The notes beneath the pieces were generated by a model. The model was not told where the DNA came from. It saw only the letters and a program-made list of their open reading frames with translations, and searched no databases. The position numbers and the translations under genes were made by a program. From Burkholderiales bacterium (GTDB lineage Bacteria; Pseudomonadota; Gammaproteobacteria; Burkholderiales; Burkholderiaceae_D), in assembly GCA_016177875.1 (NCBI GenBank), contig JACOUL010000026.1, positions 62,001 through 126,000 of the forward strand: DNA of 64,000 nt, read 5' to 3'. How positions within the stretch are numbered: position 1 is the stretch's first letter; the number at the start of each line of letters is the position of its first letter. This document shows positions 52,629 to 62,077 of this stretch, piece after piece.

Positions 52629-53645
52629 ATGACAATATTCTCGAATTCCAGAGCGATTACCGGCGCATCCTATGCCCTTACCGCGGTCGGCCTCTGGATC
52701 ATACTGCACAATGGCTTGCTGGGCGCCTTGCTTGCCGGATTGCTGGTGTATTCGCTGGTGCACTTGATGGCGCCGCCCTTGATGGCAAGGCGCTACTCCA
52801 GCGACCGGGCACGCCTGATTGCCGTTGCCGCTCTTGCGAGCTTCACCGTCATTATCGTGACGCTGGCGATTTGGGGGGCGGTATCGTTCTTCAAGAGTGA
52901 CGCCGGCAGCGTGACCGTGCTGCTGCAGAAACTCGCCGACATCATCGAAGCGTCGCGCAGCCAGCTGCCGGGCTGGGTGATCGACCGTTTGCCGGGCGAT
53001 GCGGCTTCCCTGCAAGAGTCGATTACCGAATGGCTGCGCGAACATTCGGTCGAAGCCAAGCATATCGGCCAGGAAGCCGGACGCACCGCAGCACACGTCT
53101 TGCTCGGCATGATTATCGGCGCCATGGTGGCGCTGCACGATACAACCGAACACCAACGTTATCTTCCCCTCGCCGCAGCCCTGCGCGACCGCCTCACTAA
53201 ATTAGTCGATGCCTTTCGGCAAATCGTGTTCGCTCAAGTACGCATTTCCGCCATCAATACGGTCCTGACAGCGCTCTATATCTTTGTCGCGCTGCCTTTG
53301 GCCGACGTCCATTTGCCCTTGTCTAAAACGCTGATTTTGGTGACTTTCCTGGCAGGATTCCTGCCTGTGATCGGCAACTTGATTTCCAATTCCATGATTG
53401 TCATTGCAGGTTTGGCGCACTCGCTTCCGATTGCGGTGTCTTCCCTTGTATTCCTGGTCGTCATTCACAAGCTGGAGTATTTTTTGAACGCACGTATCAT
53501 CGGCGCGCACATCAATGCGCGCGCATGGGAACTGTTGTCGGCGATGCTAGTGATGGAGGCAGTATTCGGTCTGCCGGGTGTAGTCGCCGCGCCGGTGTTT
53601 TACGCTTACTTGAAGCAAGAATTGGTCGACGCGAAGCTGGTGTAA
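52629..53645 (+). CDS. AI-2E transporter family (PerM-like) membrane protein
   Basis: 338 residues with eight or so hydrophobic helices: two at the N-terminus, one after 60, a soluble loop (about 95-155), then four to five in the C-terminal half including FLAGFLPVIGNLISNSMIVI and ARAWELLSAMLVMEAVFGLPG. These features fit the UPF0118/AI-2E family of exporters or permeases. The substrate is unknown. It stands alone between a palindromic element and a convergent gene. Confidence 0.85.
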   Translation: MTIFSNSRAITGASYALTAVGLWIILHNGLLGALLAGLLVYSLVHLMAPPLMARRYSSDRARLIAVAALASFTVIIVTLAIWGAVSFFKSDAGSVTVLLQKLADIIEASRSQLPGWVIDRLPGDAASLQESITEWLREHSVEAKHIGQEAGRTAAHVLLGMIIGAMVALHDTTEHQRYLPLAAALRDRLTKLVDAFRQIVFAQVRISAINTVLTALYIFVALPLADVHLPLSKTLILVTFLAGFLPVIGNLISNSMIVIAGLAHSLPIAVSSLVFLVVIHKLEYFLNARIIGAHINARAWELLSAMLVMEAVFGLPGVVAAPVFYAYLKQELVDAKLV

Positions 53646-53696
53646 CGCTTCTCTCGCTTTACGCGCCTGGCAAAAGGCCGATGGCAAGACGCGTAA

Positions 53697-53730
53697 AAAA
53701 TTAGGGCTGGGGTTTTCACCCCAGCCCTCA
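53697..53730 (-). terminator. Intrinsic terminator of the ImmA/IrrE-like gene
   Basis: AGGGCTGGGG (53703-53712) pairs with CCCCAGCCCT (53719-53728) around TTTTCA. On the minus strand it is followed by AATTTTTT. It lies about 95 bp past the stop codon. Confidence 0.85.
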
Positions 53731-53824
53731 AAGTACTACTCTAGATACCCCTAGGAGACAAAACACATAAAACTTAAAGCAAACTACCGGTAACGCATCC
53801 TCGCTGAAGCAGAATTCTCAATAT

Positions 53825-54343
53825 TTAAGCCGCCGCCGGCAGAAGAACGCCGAGCGATTTCAAACGATATTCCATGGCATCTTCGGTTACGCCGAAATGT
53901 TTCGCCATTACTTCAAGCGAAGCACCGTCTTCAGCCATCGTCCTTACTTCCATCTCTGGCATGAGCAGTGATTCACCGAAGTAATTCGCGAAAATCTGAT
54001 CCGCGCTAGCAGCGAAATTCGCCTGCTGCATGCGGAAATCCACATACTTGTAGCAGTCGGCGTCTTGCATCATCAGATCGACGTAATGGCCGATTTTTTG
54101 CGCGCAGTTGAAGCGCTTGTGATCGTCTGTGTCGAACCGATTAATCAAGATGACGGGATCTTTGTCCGCATCTTTTACCAACCCGCCTAAAACGTTGTCC
54201 GGCAATTCGGTTTCAAGAACCGTCACGCCCAGTTCTTCGGCAATCCATATCGGATCCACTGGAAAACCTCGACCGCCCCAGACCTCATTCAACAACTGAT
54301 GAGCGGATTTCTTTGCGTCGAGATCAATCAGTGCTTGGTCCAT
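53825..54343 (-). CDS. ImmA/IrrE-like protein with degenerate metallopeptidase motif
   Basis: 172 residues from the ATG at 54343, supported by GAAGGGAAG upstream. The fold and order fit the ImmA/IrrE (DUF955) family: HQLLNEVWGGRGFPVDPIWI, then FNCAQKIGHYVDL (78-90), then FANYFGESLLMPE and the C-terminal HTH-like FGVTEDAMEYRLKSLG. The zinc motif HExxH reads QKIGH, so the first His and the catalytic Glu are lost and proteolysis is unlikely. It may act as a DNA- or protein-binding regulator. Its promoter has a palindrome between the -35 and -10 boxes. Confidence 0.75.
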   Translation of the reverse strand: MDQALIDLDAKKSAHQLLNEVWGGRGFPVDPIWIAEELGVTVLETELPDNVLGGLVKDADKDPVILINRFDTDDHKRFNCAQKIGHYVDLMMQDADCYKYVDFRMQQANFAASADQIFANYFGESLLMPEMEVRTMAEDGASLEVMAKHFGVTEDAMEYRLKSLGVLLPAAA

Positions 54344-54388
54344 GTGGCTTCCCTTCGAACTAGTGTCGTTTTGTTGCCGTACGTAAAT

Positions 54389-54417
54389 AGCATAGGAAAC
54401 TAATTTCCATACGTCAA
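54389..54417 (-). promoter_or_regulatory. Promoter of the ImmA-like gene with spacer palindrome
   Basis: On the minus strand TTGACG (54417-54412), 17 bp, TATGCT (54394-54389). The palindrome GGAAA-N4-TTTCC (54395-54408) lies inside the spacer, a typical repressor position. The gene starts 46 bp downstream. Confidence 0.65.
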
Positions 54418-54537
54418 CTACTTTATTACTGAAACTCAACAAATTTTTGTCATGTCTTCCCAGCAAAGCGTCGCCATGAAACTCGCCCTCGCCCTTAATG
54501 TCTTATTGACATCAAATTCTTGGGAAAGGGCACTAAA

Positions 54538-55227
54538 ATGAACAAGTTATTAATAACGACAATAGCCGGCGCCATCGCACTGACCGCTTGCTCCAACATG
54601 GATCCGGTTCAACGAGGCACTGCCCAAGGCGCAGGCATCGGCGGCGGCCTCGGTGCGGTATTAGGTGCCGCGACCGGAGGAGGCGGCGGCAATCGCACTG
54701 CTGCCGGAGCGGCAATCGGGGCCGCCGCCGGCGCAGTGATCGGCAATGTGTGGTCCCAGCGCATGGAAAATCAAAAACGTGCGATGCAACAAGCGGCGCA
54801 AGGGACCGGCATTCAAGTGACGCAAACGCCGGATAATCGCTTGAAAATTGAAATCCCCAGCGATATTTCATTCGATACCAACCGCTCCGATATCAAACCG
54901 AATTTTCGTGAGGTGCTCGACAAGTTCGCTACCACTCTCAGTGAAAATCCCGGCACGAATATCACCATCGTCGGGCATACCGATAGCGTGGGCAGCGATG
55001 CCTATAACGATCAGCTCTCGATGAACCGCGCGGCGCATACGCGAGATTACCTCGCAGTGCGCGGCGTGAATTCTTCGAGGGTGAACGTTGCCGGACATGG
55101 AGAACATGAACCGATTGCTTCCAATGACACGGACGCCGGTCGTGCGCGCAATCGAAGGGTCGAAATATTCGTTGCGGAACAGCAGGCTGCGGGCGATCGT
55201 GCTACCACCCAATCAACGGGGCAGTAG
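54538..55227 (+). CDS. OmpA-family outer-membrane lipoprotein (glycine-zipper type)
   Basis: 229 residues from the ATG at 54538 (AGGG upstream). Lipobox ALTAC puts the lipid on Cys18. A glycine-zipper stretch (about 30-80, GAGIGGGLGAVLGAATGG) precedes an OmpA C-terminal domain (about 100-215) with SFDTNRSDIKPNF, HTDSVGSDAYN and ARNRRVEIFV, the peptidoglycan-binding fold. It is like E. coli YiaD. It is divergent from the ImmA-like gene and convergent with the ROK gene. Confidence 0.9.
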   Translation: MNKLLITTIAGAIALTACSNMDPVQRGTAQGAGIGGGLGAVLGAATGGGGGNRTAAGAAIGAAAGAVIGNVWSQRMENQKRAMQQAAQGTGIQVTQTPDNRLKIEIPSDISFDTNRSDIKPNFREVLDKFATTLSENPGTNITIVGHTDSVGSDAYNDQLSMNRAAHTRDYLAVRGVNSSRVNVAGHGEHEPIASNDTDAGRARNRRVEIFVAEQQAAGDRATTQSTGQ

Positions 55228-55244
55228 GATCAACTTGGCCATGT

Positions 55245-56216
55245 CTACGGCAAACGCTTCCAAGGCGTAGTTTGCTGCCATTCCGCAATCCAGTCCTCAG
55301 GCATGACCAGGCATAATCCGCCGATATCGGCGACCAAATTGCGCAATTGCGCGGTGCGTAATTCGACACCGTCGGTCAGCGATGGAAGGCGTGAAGCAAT
55401 TTCACGTTGCACCGTAGATTTGATCCAATCGCCGTGATGCAGCCATACGCTGCCGCCGATGACGAACACGCGCGTATCGAGAGTAACGGCGAGGTTGTAC
55501 AAGGCTTTTCCGAACCATTGCGCCGCTTCATTCACGATGGCAAGCGACGCTTGATCGCCCTGGCGGGCAGCCTCAAAAATATCGGCGGCAGATCGGCCAT
55601 GCAAGCGTTCAATGTTGCGTCCGGAAATTAAGCCCTCCGTATCGCCGCGATTGCCGCAGCCGCACAGCGCTTGCGATACTTCCGACAACAAGAGATGACC
55701 GGCATGGCCTGCATTGCCGTGCTTGCCTTGCAATACATGGCCATCAACGCATAAGCCAAAGCCGATGCCGGTGCTCCAAGTGACGTAGATGCAATCGTTC
55801 ACGTTGCGCACGGCGCCGAAATTCCGCTCCGCGATCAGCGCGCCGATGCAATCGTTGCGAATCACCACATCGGCAAATACGCTGCGCAGCACCTTCTCCA
55901 AAGGAATCGATGTCCAGTCGTTCGGCAAGTCTTGCGCACCCGGCAAACCGCCGCATAAATTCGGCGTAGCCAAGGCAAGATAACTATTTTCAGAAATAAA
56001 CGGCCCGGCGGAACAGATGCCGACGCGTTTCAAATCAGCGCGTTGAATGTTCGCCTCACGACAAACTTCATCCAGCAGCGCAAGCACCTGTTCAGGAACC
56101 GCCAATGGCGTTCCGCTTTTTGCGGTCGACTGCACCACGCGCGCCAACGGCCCCTCGGCATTCGCCACAACCGCCGCCATCTTCGTTCCGCCGATATCTA
56201 CGCCGCCGATTAGCAT
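55245..56216 (-). CDS. ROK-family sugar kinase
   Basis: 323 residues. The ATP motif GGVDIGGTK is at the start, with catalytic-site Asp in IRNDCIGALIAE, NAGHAGHLLL and the zinc region CGCGNRGDTEGLISG, in which the last cysteine of the canonical CxCGxxGC is Asp. It probably phosphorylates glucose or a related sugar. The zinc site change could lower metal affinity. It follows otsA-otsB, overlapping otsB by 7 bp, so it likely feeds glucose-6-phosphate to trehalose synthesis. Confidence 0.85.
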   Translation of the reverse strand: MLIGGVDIGGTKMAAVVANAEGPLARVVQSTAKSGTPLAVPEQVLALLDEVCREANIQRADLKRVGICSAGPFISENSYLALATPNLCGGLPGAQDLPNDWTSIPLEKVLRSVFADVVIRNDCIGALIAERNFGAVRNVNDCIYVTWSTGIGFGLCVDGHVLQGKHGNAGHAGHLLLSEVSQALCGCGNRGDTEGLISGRNIERLHGRSAADIFEAARQGDQASLAIVNEAAQWFGKALYNLAVTLDTRVFVIGGSVWLHHGDWIKSTVQREIASRLPSLTDGVELRTAQLRNLVADIGGLCLVMPEDWIAEWQQTTPWKRLP

Positions 56217-56992
56217 GCTAACTTGCTCCGGATTTTCATTCGCCCGATTAAGGCATCGAGTACTTGCCCCACCTCGCCCTGATTCTGCACAAAAAAATCC
56301 GCCGCGCTGTCTTTAAAAAAATCGACGCGCACCGACAAGACGTCGGACCGTTTGAGGCTAAATACATCTTCGTCGGTAATATCGTCCCCGATATACATTG
56401 CGCCCGGTGCGCCGCTAATTTCCAGCAATTGCTGCACGGCCCACCCCTTATCGACGGCCTCCGGCGGCAGCAAATTGAAGACGCATTTCCCACCCATCAC
56501 GCGCGGCATCGGCGACAACGCTTTAAAAAGCGTCAGTAGGCGCGCAGCTGCAACAGCCTGATCAGGCGCAGCACGATAATGGACCGACAAAGAATAGCGC
56601 TTATCCTCGATGAGCACGCCGGCATCTTCGCCTTGCGGACGCAAATGATCACGCAAAAACGCATGCCACTTTTTACAAAGCGCGGCAAAGCGCTGTGCGT
56701 TTGCCTCCCATCCGGGCAAGCCTTCATTACCATGATTGCCTACCACGTACGCGGGTTCAAAACCCATATGCGCTCGCATGTCAGCCAATCCGCGTCCAGT
56801 CAGAATCGCCACCGGGGCGTACTTCGACAATGCCATCAAACGTTCGCGCATCATGGCAGGCATTTGCGCTTGGTCGGGTTGCGCGACAATCGGCGTCAAG
56901 GTGCCGTCGAAGTCGAAGGCGCATAACATACCCGGCTGCACAAACGTATCCAGCCTGGCCAAGCCTGCCTCGGAAAATAAATGCCTCATCAA
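56210..56992 (-). CDS. otsB: Trehalose-6-phosphate phosphatase
   Basis: 260 residues of the HAD superfamily: motif I DFDGTLTP with the nucleophile Asp, TGR in LTGRGLADM, Lys in GWAVQQLL context and motif IV GDDITDEDVF. It releases trehalose from trehalose-6-phosphate. It overlaps otsA by 4 bp (ATGA) and the ROK gene by 7 bp. Confidence 0.94.
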   Translation of the reverse strand: MMRHLFSEAGLARLDTFVQPGMLCAFDFDGTLTPIVAQPDQAQMPAMMRERLMALSKYAPVAILTGRGLADMRAHMGFEPAYVVGNHGNEGLPGWEANAQRFAALCKKWHAFLRDHLRPQGEDAGVLIEDKRYSLSVHYRAAPDQAVAAARLLTLFKALSPMPRVMGGKCVFNLLPPEAVDKGWAVQQLLEISGAPGAMYIGDDITDEDVFSLKRSDVLSVRVDFFKDSAADFFVQNQGEVGQVLDALIGRMKIRSKLAC

Positions 56993-59247
56993 ACCACCCG
57001 CCGCAGTGCCTGGCGACTATGCGAATGTATCTTGGTCATGATGCGCTCACGGCGGCGCAGCCGCGCGGCGTCGAGCAGCATCCGCCCCGCCCAGCGATAG
57101 ACATTGAAGTCTTTTACCAAGGCGCGCATGCTGCGCATCCGTTCGCGTTGCTCCGCTTCCGGCATGGTGACCGCACGATACAGCGCCTCCGCGCTTTGCT
57201 CGATGTGATACGGATTGACCAGCAAGGCTTCGTGCAGCTCGCGCGCGGCGCCGGTGAATTGCGACAGGATCAGCACGCCGCGCTCATCGTCGCGCGCGGC
57301 GATATATTCTTTGGCAACCAAGTTCATGCCGTCATGCAGACTGGTCACCACGCACACTTCAGCAGCGCGGTAATAGCGGTTGACTTGCTCCGCATCGTGA
57401 TGCTCGATCTTTAGGCGGATCGGCGGAAACGCGCCCTGACTAAAGCGCTGATTGATCCGTTGCGCGAGCATGCGCACGCGCGTCTCGAAATTTTGATACT
57501 CGTCGAGAGAGGAACGGCTCGGCGCGGCGATCTGCACCAGCGTGAACTTGCCGATCAACACCGGATATTGCTCCAGCAACCGCTCCACCGCTTGCAAGCG
57601 CTCGATGATGCCCTTGGTGTAATCGAGCCGGTCCACGCCGACGGCGAGGATATGATTCTCCGGCAAACCTAATTCTTTGCGCACCATGCTGCGGCACTCG
57701 GCCACGCTGGGTTGCGCCGCAGTCTCATCCGGCCATGCAATCGAGATCGGATAAGCTTCCACTTGCGTAAGCTTGCCGCCATAGGAAATGGTGGAAGCTT
57801 CATGTTCAATACGCGTTTCCAAATAGCGGTCGACCGTTTCCAAAAAATTTTTGCAATGAAAGCTGGTATGAAATCCGAGTATGGTGCTGCCCAACAAGCC
57901 TTCCAAGATTTCTTCGCGCCACGGGCAAATGCCGAACGATTCCGGATTCGGCCAAGGGATATGCCAGAACGTCAGTATAGTCGCCTTGGGCAAAGCATCG
58001 CGCACCATGCGCGGCAACAAAGCAAAATGATAGTCCTGAACCAGCACCACCGGGTCATCCGTGCGCGCTTCTTTGATCACGGCATCGGCGAATTTTTGAT
58101 TCACTTCAAGGTATTGCGTCCAATCCGAAGAACGGAATACCGGGCGCACGTGGGCGATATGGCATAAGGGCCACAAGCCTTCATTGGCAAAGCCGTAGTA
58201 AAAACCTTGCTCTTCTTCCTTCGACAGCCACACGCGGCGCAGCGTATAACTCGGGCGCCCCGGCGGCACTTGCACACGATCATTGCGGTCGACCGCATCG
58301 CGATCGCCCGAGCCGCCGCCGTGGGCGATCCAGGTTCCGGAACAGGCGCGCATGACAGGCTCGACCGCCGTCACCAATCCGCTCGCCGGACGCGAGACTT
58401 TCAAGCCGCCGGCGGTGCGCGCATGAATGTAAGGCTCGCGGTTCGAGACCACTAAAATTTCATCTCCCGCCAATTCTTCCCGCAGCAGCATGCGCAATTT
58501 TTCCGGCGTCCACATGCGCGACGTTTCGTCCGGGTCGCGCCGGCGCATCGTGTATTGATGCAAAAGCGCACGCAAATCGCCGTCGACACCCTGGCCGCTC
58601 GGCGCCGCCTGCAAGGCTTGAACGGAGCGCGGCTTGGCATCTTTACGTAACATGTCGCCCAAAGCCTTCATGAAGCCACGCCAGCTCAAATGCGTGATAA
58701 GCGCGGCCAACAACCACATCAGCACCACCAGCGCGACAAACATGACAAGCACATATTTCCGCACGTCGGCGCCGCGCCTATCGATAAAACTCATATCCTG
58801 AACGACGATCAGTTTGCCCAAGTATTGCCCCTCGACTTTTAAGGGGCTCTCGCTGACGTGCACTGCGCCTTGCGGCAGCTGCACCCTGCCCTGACGCATG
58901 GCATGTTCCCAGGGCGGCGCCATGCATCCTAATAGTTGCGGATAAGACTTGGTCTTATGCAGCAATACGCCCTGCGAATCGCAAAATGCCAGCGCATATA
59001 AGCGTTCATCTTGAACGGCACGATCGAACAATTGACCGATTTTTCTATTCGCCCTTTCCGGCACATATTCTTGCAATGGATTTTGTAGTGCGTCGGCAAG
59101 CATCTGCGAACGCACGTCGAGATCCCGCTCAAACCAGCGCAGGGTCAGATTGTCGGCGAGCGGCACAATCGCGTACGCGAGCGCCGCCAACAACAATACA
59201 ACCGGCCCCATAAAACGTAGTGATTGCTTGAAAGATCCCATTTGCAT
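56989..59247 (-). CDS. otsA: Membrane-anchored trehalose-6-phosphate synthase with sensor-like N-terminus
   Basis: 752 residues from the ATG at 59247, with GGAG 7 nt upstream. The usual OtsA is about 470 residues. TM1 (about 13-30) and TM2 (about 165-187) flank a ~130-residue periplasmic region of sensor type ([20 protein letters not shown]). A linker leads to the GT20 domain (about 263-735), with [33 protein letters not shown] and [10 protein letters not shown]. It makes trehalose-6-phosphate from UDP-glucose and glucose-6-phosphate. The sensor may tie synthesis to conditions outside the cell, such as osmotic stress (inference). Confidence 0.88.
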   Translation of the reverse strand: MQMGSFKQSLRFMGPVVLLLAALAYAIVPLADNLTLRWFERDLDVRSQMLADALQNPLQEYVPERANRKIGQLFDRAVQDERLYALAFCDSQGVLLHKTKSYPQLLGCMAPPWEHAMRQGRVQLPQGAVHVSESPLKVEGQYLGKLIVVQDMSFIDRRGADVRKYVLVMFVALVVLMWLLAALITHLSWRGFMKALGDMLRKDAKPRSVQALQAAPSGQGVDGDLRALLHQYTMRRRDPDETSRMWTPEKLRMLLREELAGDEILVVSNREPYIHARTAGGLKVSRPASGLVTAVEPVMRACSGTWIAHGGGSGDRDAVDRNDRVQVPPGRPSYTLRRVWLSKEEEQGFYYGFANEGLWPLCHIAHVRPVFRSSDWTQYLEVNQKFADAVIKEARTDDPVVLVQDYHFALLPRMVRDALPKATILTFWHIPWPNPESFGICPWREEILEGLLGSTILGFHTSFHCKNFLETVDRYLETRIEHEASTISYGGKLTQVEAYPISIAWPDETAAQPSVAECRSMVRKELGLPENHILAVGVDRLDYTKGIIERLQAVERLLEQYPVLIGKFTLVQIAAPSRSSLDEYQNFETRVRMLAQRINQRFSQGAFPPIRLKIEHHDAEQVNRYYRAAEVCVVTSLHDGMNLVAKEYIAARDDERGVLILSQFTGAARELHEALLVNPYHIEQSAEALYRAVTMPEAEQRERMRSMRALVKDFNVYRWAGRMLLDAARLRRRERIMTKIHSHSRQALRRVV

Positions 59248-59453
59248 GCATTGTCTCCGGCATTATTGATTTCAACGAATCTCGCTAAAGCGCATTGTTG
59301 AGACCACAAGGGGCTGTTGATGTTCACCCGACAAGCAAACAGAAAGACGTTATGGATCAAAGGCAATACAAACTGTTGACCCCGCTCAAGCGGATCAAAG
59401 CTGCGACCTTTTTATAAGCGGCGCGGTCAAATTAAGATTAAGGCGAATTGGAT

Positions 59454-60170
59454 ATGGCTCAACTTCAACGTTTTTCCAATCGCATGGCGGCAGGCGAATT
59501 ACTTGCCGGCCGGCTTGCTTCTTACGCTGATCGAGTGGATGTCGTCGTTCTGGCATTGCCTCGCGGCGGTGTGCCGGTTGCCTATGCCGTGGCGCATGCC
59601 TTGCATTTGCCGCTCGACGTACTCATCGTGCGCAAGCTCGGCGCGCCAGACCATCAGGAATATGCGATGGGAGCAATCGCCAGCGGCGGCTTGTCGGTGC
59701 TGAATCAAGATGTGCTGCAAATGCTCAACATTTCGCGACAAGCGGTGGATGAAGCCATGCGCCGCGAAACCATTGAAGTCAGCCGCCGCGAAAAACTCTA
59801 TCGCGCCAATCGGCCGAAACTGCATTTGCGCGGATGCACCGTCATTTTGATCGATGACGGTTTAGCGACCGGCGCCACCATGCAAGTCGCGGTGCGAGCC
59901 GTGCGTACGGCGGATCCTGCGCGCGTGGTCGTCGCCACGCCGGTATCTGCTCCGGAGTCGTGCCGGTTTCTTGCTTCTATTGCGGATGAAGTCGTATGTC
60001 TGGCGACGCCCGATCCGTTTTATGCGGTGGGACTCTGGTACGAAGATTTTCGGCAAACCGACGATGCCGAAGTCATCGGCTTGTTGGAACAAGCCGAACG
60101 CGAATATGCCCAAGCAAAAATGAATGTTGAGCGCAAACCGCCGGTACATGACCGACCGGCTGCTCGATGA
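59454..60170 (+). CDS. Phosphoribosyltransferase-family protein
   Basis: 238 residues from the ATG at 59454; a TTG at 59448 has better Shine-Dalgarno spacing and is possible. The type I PRTase signature is VILIDDGLATGATM, with an N-terminal ALPRGGVPVAYAVAHAL. The substrate base is unknown. In other bacteria this module is fused to the kind of hydrolase encoded by the next gene (12 bp downstream), so the two probably act together. Confidence 0.82.
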   Translation: MAQLQRFSNRMAAGELLAGRLASYADRVDVVVLALPRGGVPVAYAVAHALHLPLDVLIVRKLGAPDHQEYAMGAIASGGLSVLNQDVLQMLNISRQAVDEAMRRETIEVSRREKLYRANRPKLHLRGCTVILIDDGLATGATMQVAVRAVRTADPARVVVATPVSAPESCRFLASIADEVVCLATPDPFYAVGLWYEDFRQTDDAEVIGLLEQAEREYAQAKMNVERKPPVHDRPAAR

Positions 60171-60182
60171 TCAGGAGATGTG

Positions 60183-60851
60183 ATGGCCATTGCAACGCAA
60201 CGTGAATTATTGATTCAAATCACCGCCGGTTCGGTAGAAGTCGAAGGCATGTTGCATATGCCTGAAAACGCGACCGGCGTGATTTTATTCGCCCACGGCA
60301 GCGGGAGCAGCCGCTTCAGTCCGCGCAACAATTTCGTCGCAGAGAAATTACGCGAAGTGCATCTTGGCACGCTGCTGATGGATTTGCTGACCCCGGACGA
60401 AGAGCGAACCTACCAAACCCGCTTCAATATTTCTCTATTGAGTTCCCGCTTAAACGCCGCGGTTGAATGGCTATTGCATGCCGAGGCAACGCGCTTGCTT
60501 TCCTGCGGCCTCTTCGGCGCCAGCACCGGAGCGGCCGCAGCGCTGCAAGTTGCCGCCGAGCGCGGCGCGCAAATCGGCGCAGTCGTGTCACGCGGCGGGC
60601 GGCCCGATCTCGCCGGGCGACAAGCGCTCGCAAAAGTACTGGCGCCGACCCTGCTGATCGTCGGCGGATTGGATGACGTCGTCATCGAATTGAATCAAAT
60701 GGCTTACTCGGCTTTGCACGGTGAAAGAAGGCTGGAGATCGTTCCCGGCGCCACCCATCTTTTCGAAGAACCAGGCAAGCTGGAACAAGTCGCCAAGCTT
60801 GCCGCGGACTGGTTTGCACGTCATCTGACGAGTCCAGGATTAGCCGGTTAG
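60183..60851 (+). CDS. Alpha/beta hydrolase (dienelactone hydrolase-like)
   Basis: 222 residues from the ATG at 60183, with AGGAG 5 nt upstream. The oxyanion region is ILFAHGSGSSRFS, the nucleophile elbow GASTGAAAAL, the acid LIVGGLDDVV and the catalytic His in PGATHLFEEPGKL. No signal peptide. It is coupled to the phosphoribosyltransferase gene, a pairing also seen as fusions. The substrate is unknown; a role in stress physiology is inferred from the neighbours. Confidence 0.82.
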   Translation: MAIATQRELLIQITAGSVEVEGMLHMPENATGVILFAHGSGSSRFSPRNNFVAEKLREVHLGTLLMDLLTPDEERTYQTRFNISLLSSRLNAAVEWLLHAEATRLLSCGLFGASTGAAAALQVAAERGAQIGAVVSRGGRPDLAGRQALAKVLAPTLLIVGGLDDVVIELNQMAYSALHGERRLEIVPGATHLFEEPGKLEQVAKLAADWFARHLTSPGLAG

Positions 60852-60875
60852 AACCGAAGAAAAAAGGAGCACATC

Positions 60876-62051
60876 ATGAAACGAACATCTGTCATGCAAA
60901 GCCATTGGGGCAAGCTGGCAACAGGCGCCGCTGTGGGCTTGGTCACCATGTACTTCTCCGATCCGAAGCAAGGACGTAGAAGGCGTTCCTTGGTACGCGA
61001 TAAGGTTCGCCACTTATCGGTCAAAACCAGCGATGCCGGCGACGCCGCGCTGCGAGATTTCAGCAATAGGATTGAGGGCACGCGCGCACGGCTTCGGCGC
61101 TTTTTCAACGCAAATGAAAACACGATGGACGACCAAGTGATCGTCGCCAGCGCACGGGCAAAACTCGGCCATCAAGTAGCGCATCCGCATTCCATCGAAG
61201 TAACTTCACACGCCGGCCACGTCGTTTTAAGCGGACATATTCTCGCCCATGAAAAACCCGGCCTACTGGATGCGGTACGTGAGTTGCCCGGTGTAATCGC
61301 CGTCGAAGATCAATTGCAATCCCATGCGACCGCCGAGCATATCTCGGCGCTGCAAGGCGAAGGCAAGCGATCGCGGCCTGCGGAAAATTGGACGCCGGCA
61401 CTGCGCGGCGCGGCGATTCTAGGAGGTGGCGCGTTAAGCGCGCTCGGCTTGCTGCGGCGAACTCCGGCCGGTGCGCTGCTGTCGGCCGCAGGCGTAGCGC
61501 TCCTGGCGCGCGGCGCCACCAACATGAGCCTGCGCAGCATGGCGGGATTTGGCGCACGGAATCGAGGAATCGATTTGCAAAAAACAATCCTGATCAACGC
61601 CCTGCCTGAAACCGTGTTCGACATCTGGACCAGCTACGAAAACTTTCCTTACTTTATGTCGCATGTGCTGGACGTACGCGATCTTGGCGATCAACGCTCG
61701 CATTGGATCGTCGAAGGACCGGCCGGTGCGCGCATCGAATGGCGTGCCGTGCAAACCCAATACATTCGTCCATCCGCCTTAGCATGGGAAACCGAGCCCG
61801 GCGCGCCGATCGAACATCACGGATCGGTTTGGTTTGAACCGGCCGAAGACGGTGCCACCCGCGTGACGGTGCGCATGCACTATAGTCCGCCGGCCGGCGT
61901 CATCGGCCATACTCTGGCGAGTCTCTTCGGTGTCGATCCGAAACATCGCCTGGATGACGACTTGATGCGGATGAAGAGCTTCATCGAAAGCGGATTGCCG
62001 CCGCACGACGCCGCCGTACAGCCGGGCGTGCGCGGAGAAATTCTGCATTGA
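60876..62051 (+). CDS. Membrane protein with BON and SRPBCC (polyketide-cyclase-like) domains
   Basis: 391 residues. An N-terminal YtxH-like segment (GAAVGLVTMYFSDPKQGRRR), a BON domain (about 85-145, HSIEVTSHAGHVVLSGHI), a Gly/Ala-rich hydrophobic pair (about 178-215) and an SRPBCC ligand-binding domain (about 230-375) with WTSYENFPYFMSHV and HHGSVWFEPAEDGATRVTV. This mix is typical of envelope stress proteins; the SRPBCC part may bind a hydrophobic ligand. It follows the hydrolase gene by 24 bp. Confidence 0.8.
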   Translation: MKRTSVMQSHWGKLATGAAVGLVTMYFSDPKQGRRRRSLVRDKVRHLSVKTSDAGDAALRDFSNRIEGTRARLRRFFNANENTMDDQVIVASARAKLGHQVAHPHSIEVTSHAGHVVLSGHILAHEKPGLLDAVRELPGVIAVEDQLQSHATAEHISALQGEGKRSRPAENWTPALRGAAILGGGALSALGLLRRTPAGALLSAAGVALLARGATNMSLRSMAGFGARNRGIDLQKTILINALPETVFDIWTSYENFPYFMSHVLDVRDLGDQRSHWIVEGPAGARIEWRAVQTQYIRPSALAWETEPGAPIEHHGSVWFEPAEDGATRVTVRMHYSPPAGVIGHTLASLFGVDPKHRLDDDLMRMKSFIESGLPPHDAAVQPGVRGEILH

Positions 62052-62077
62052 TGATCGCTCAATTTCCTGCGCAGCCC

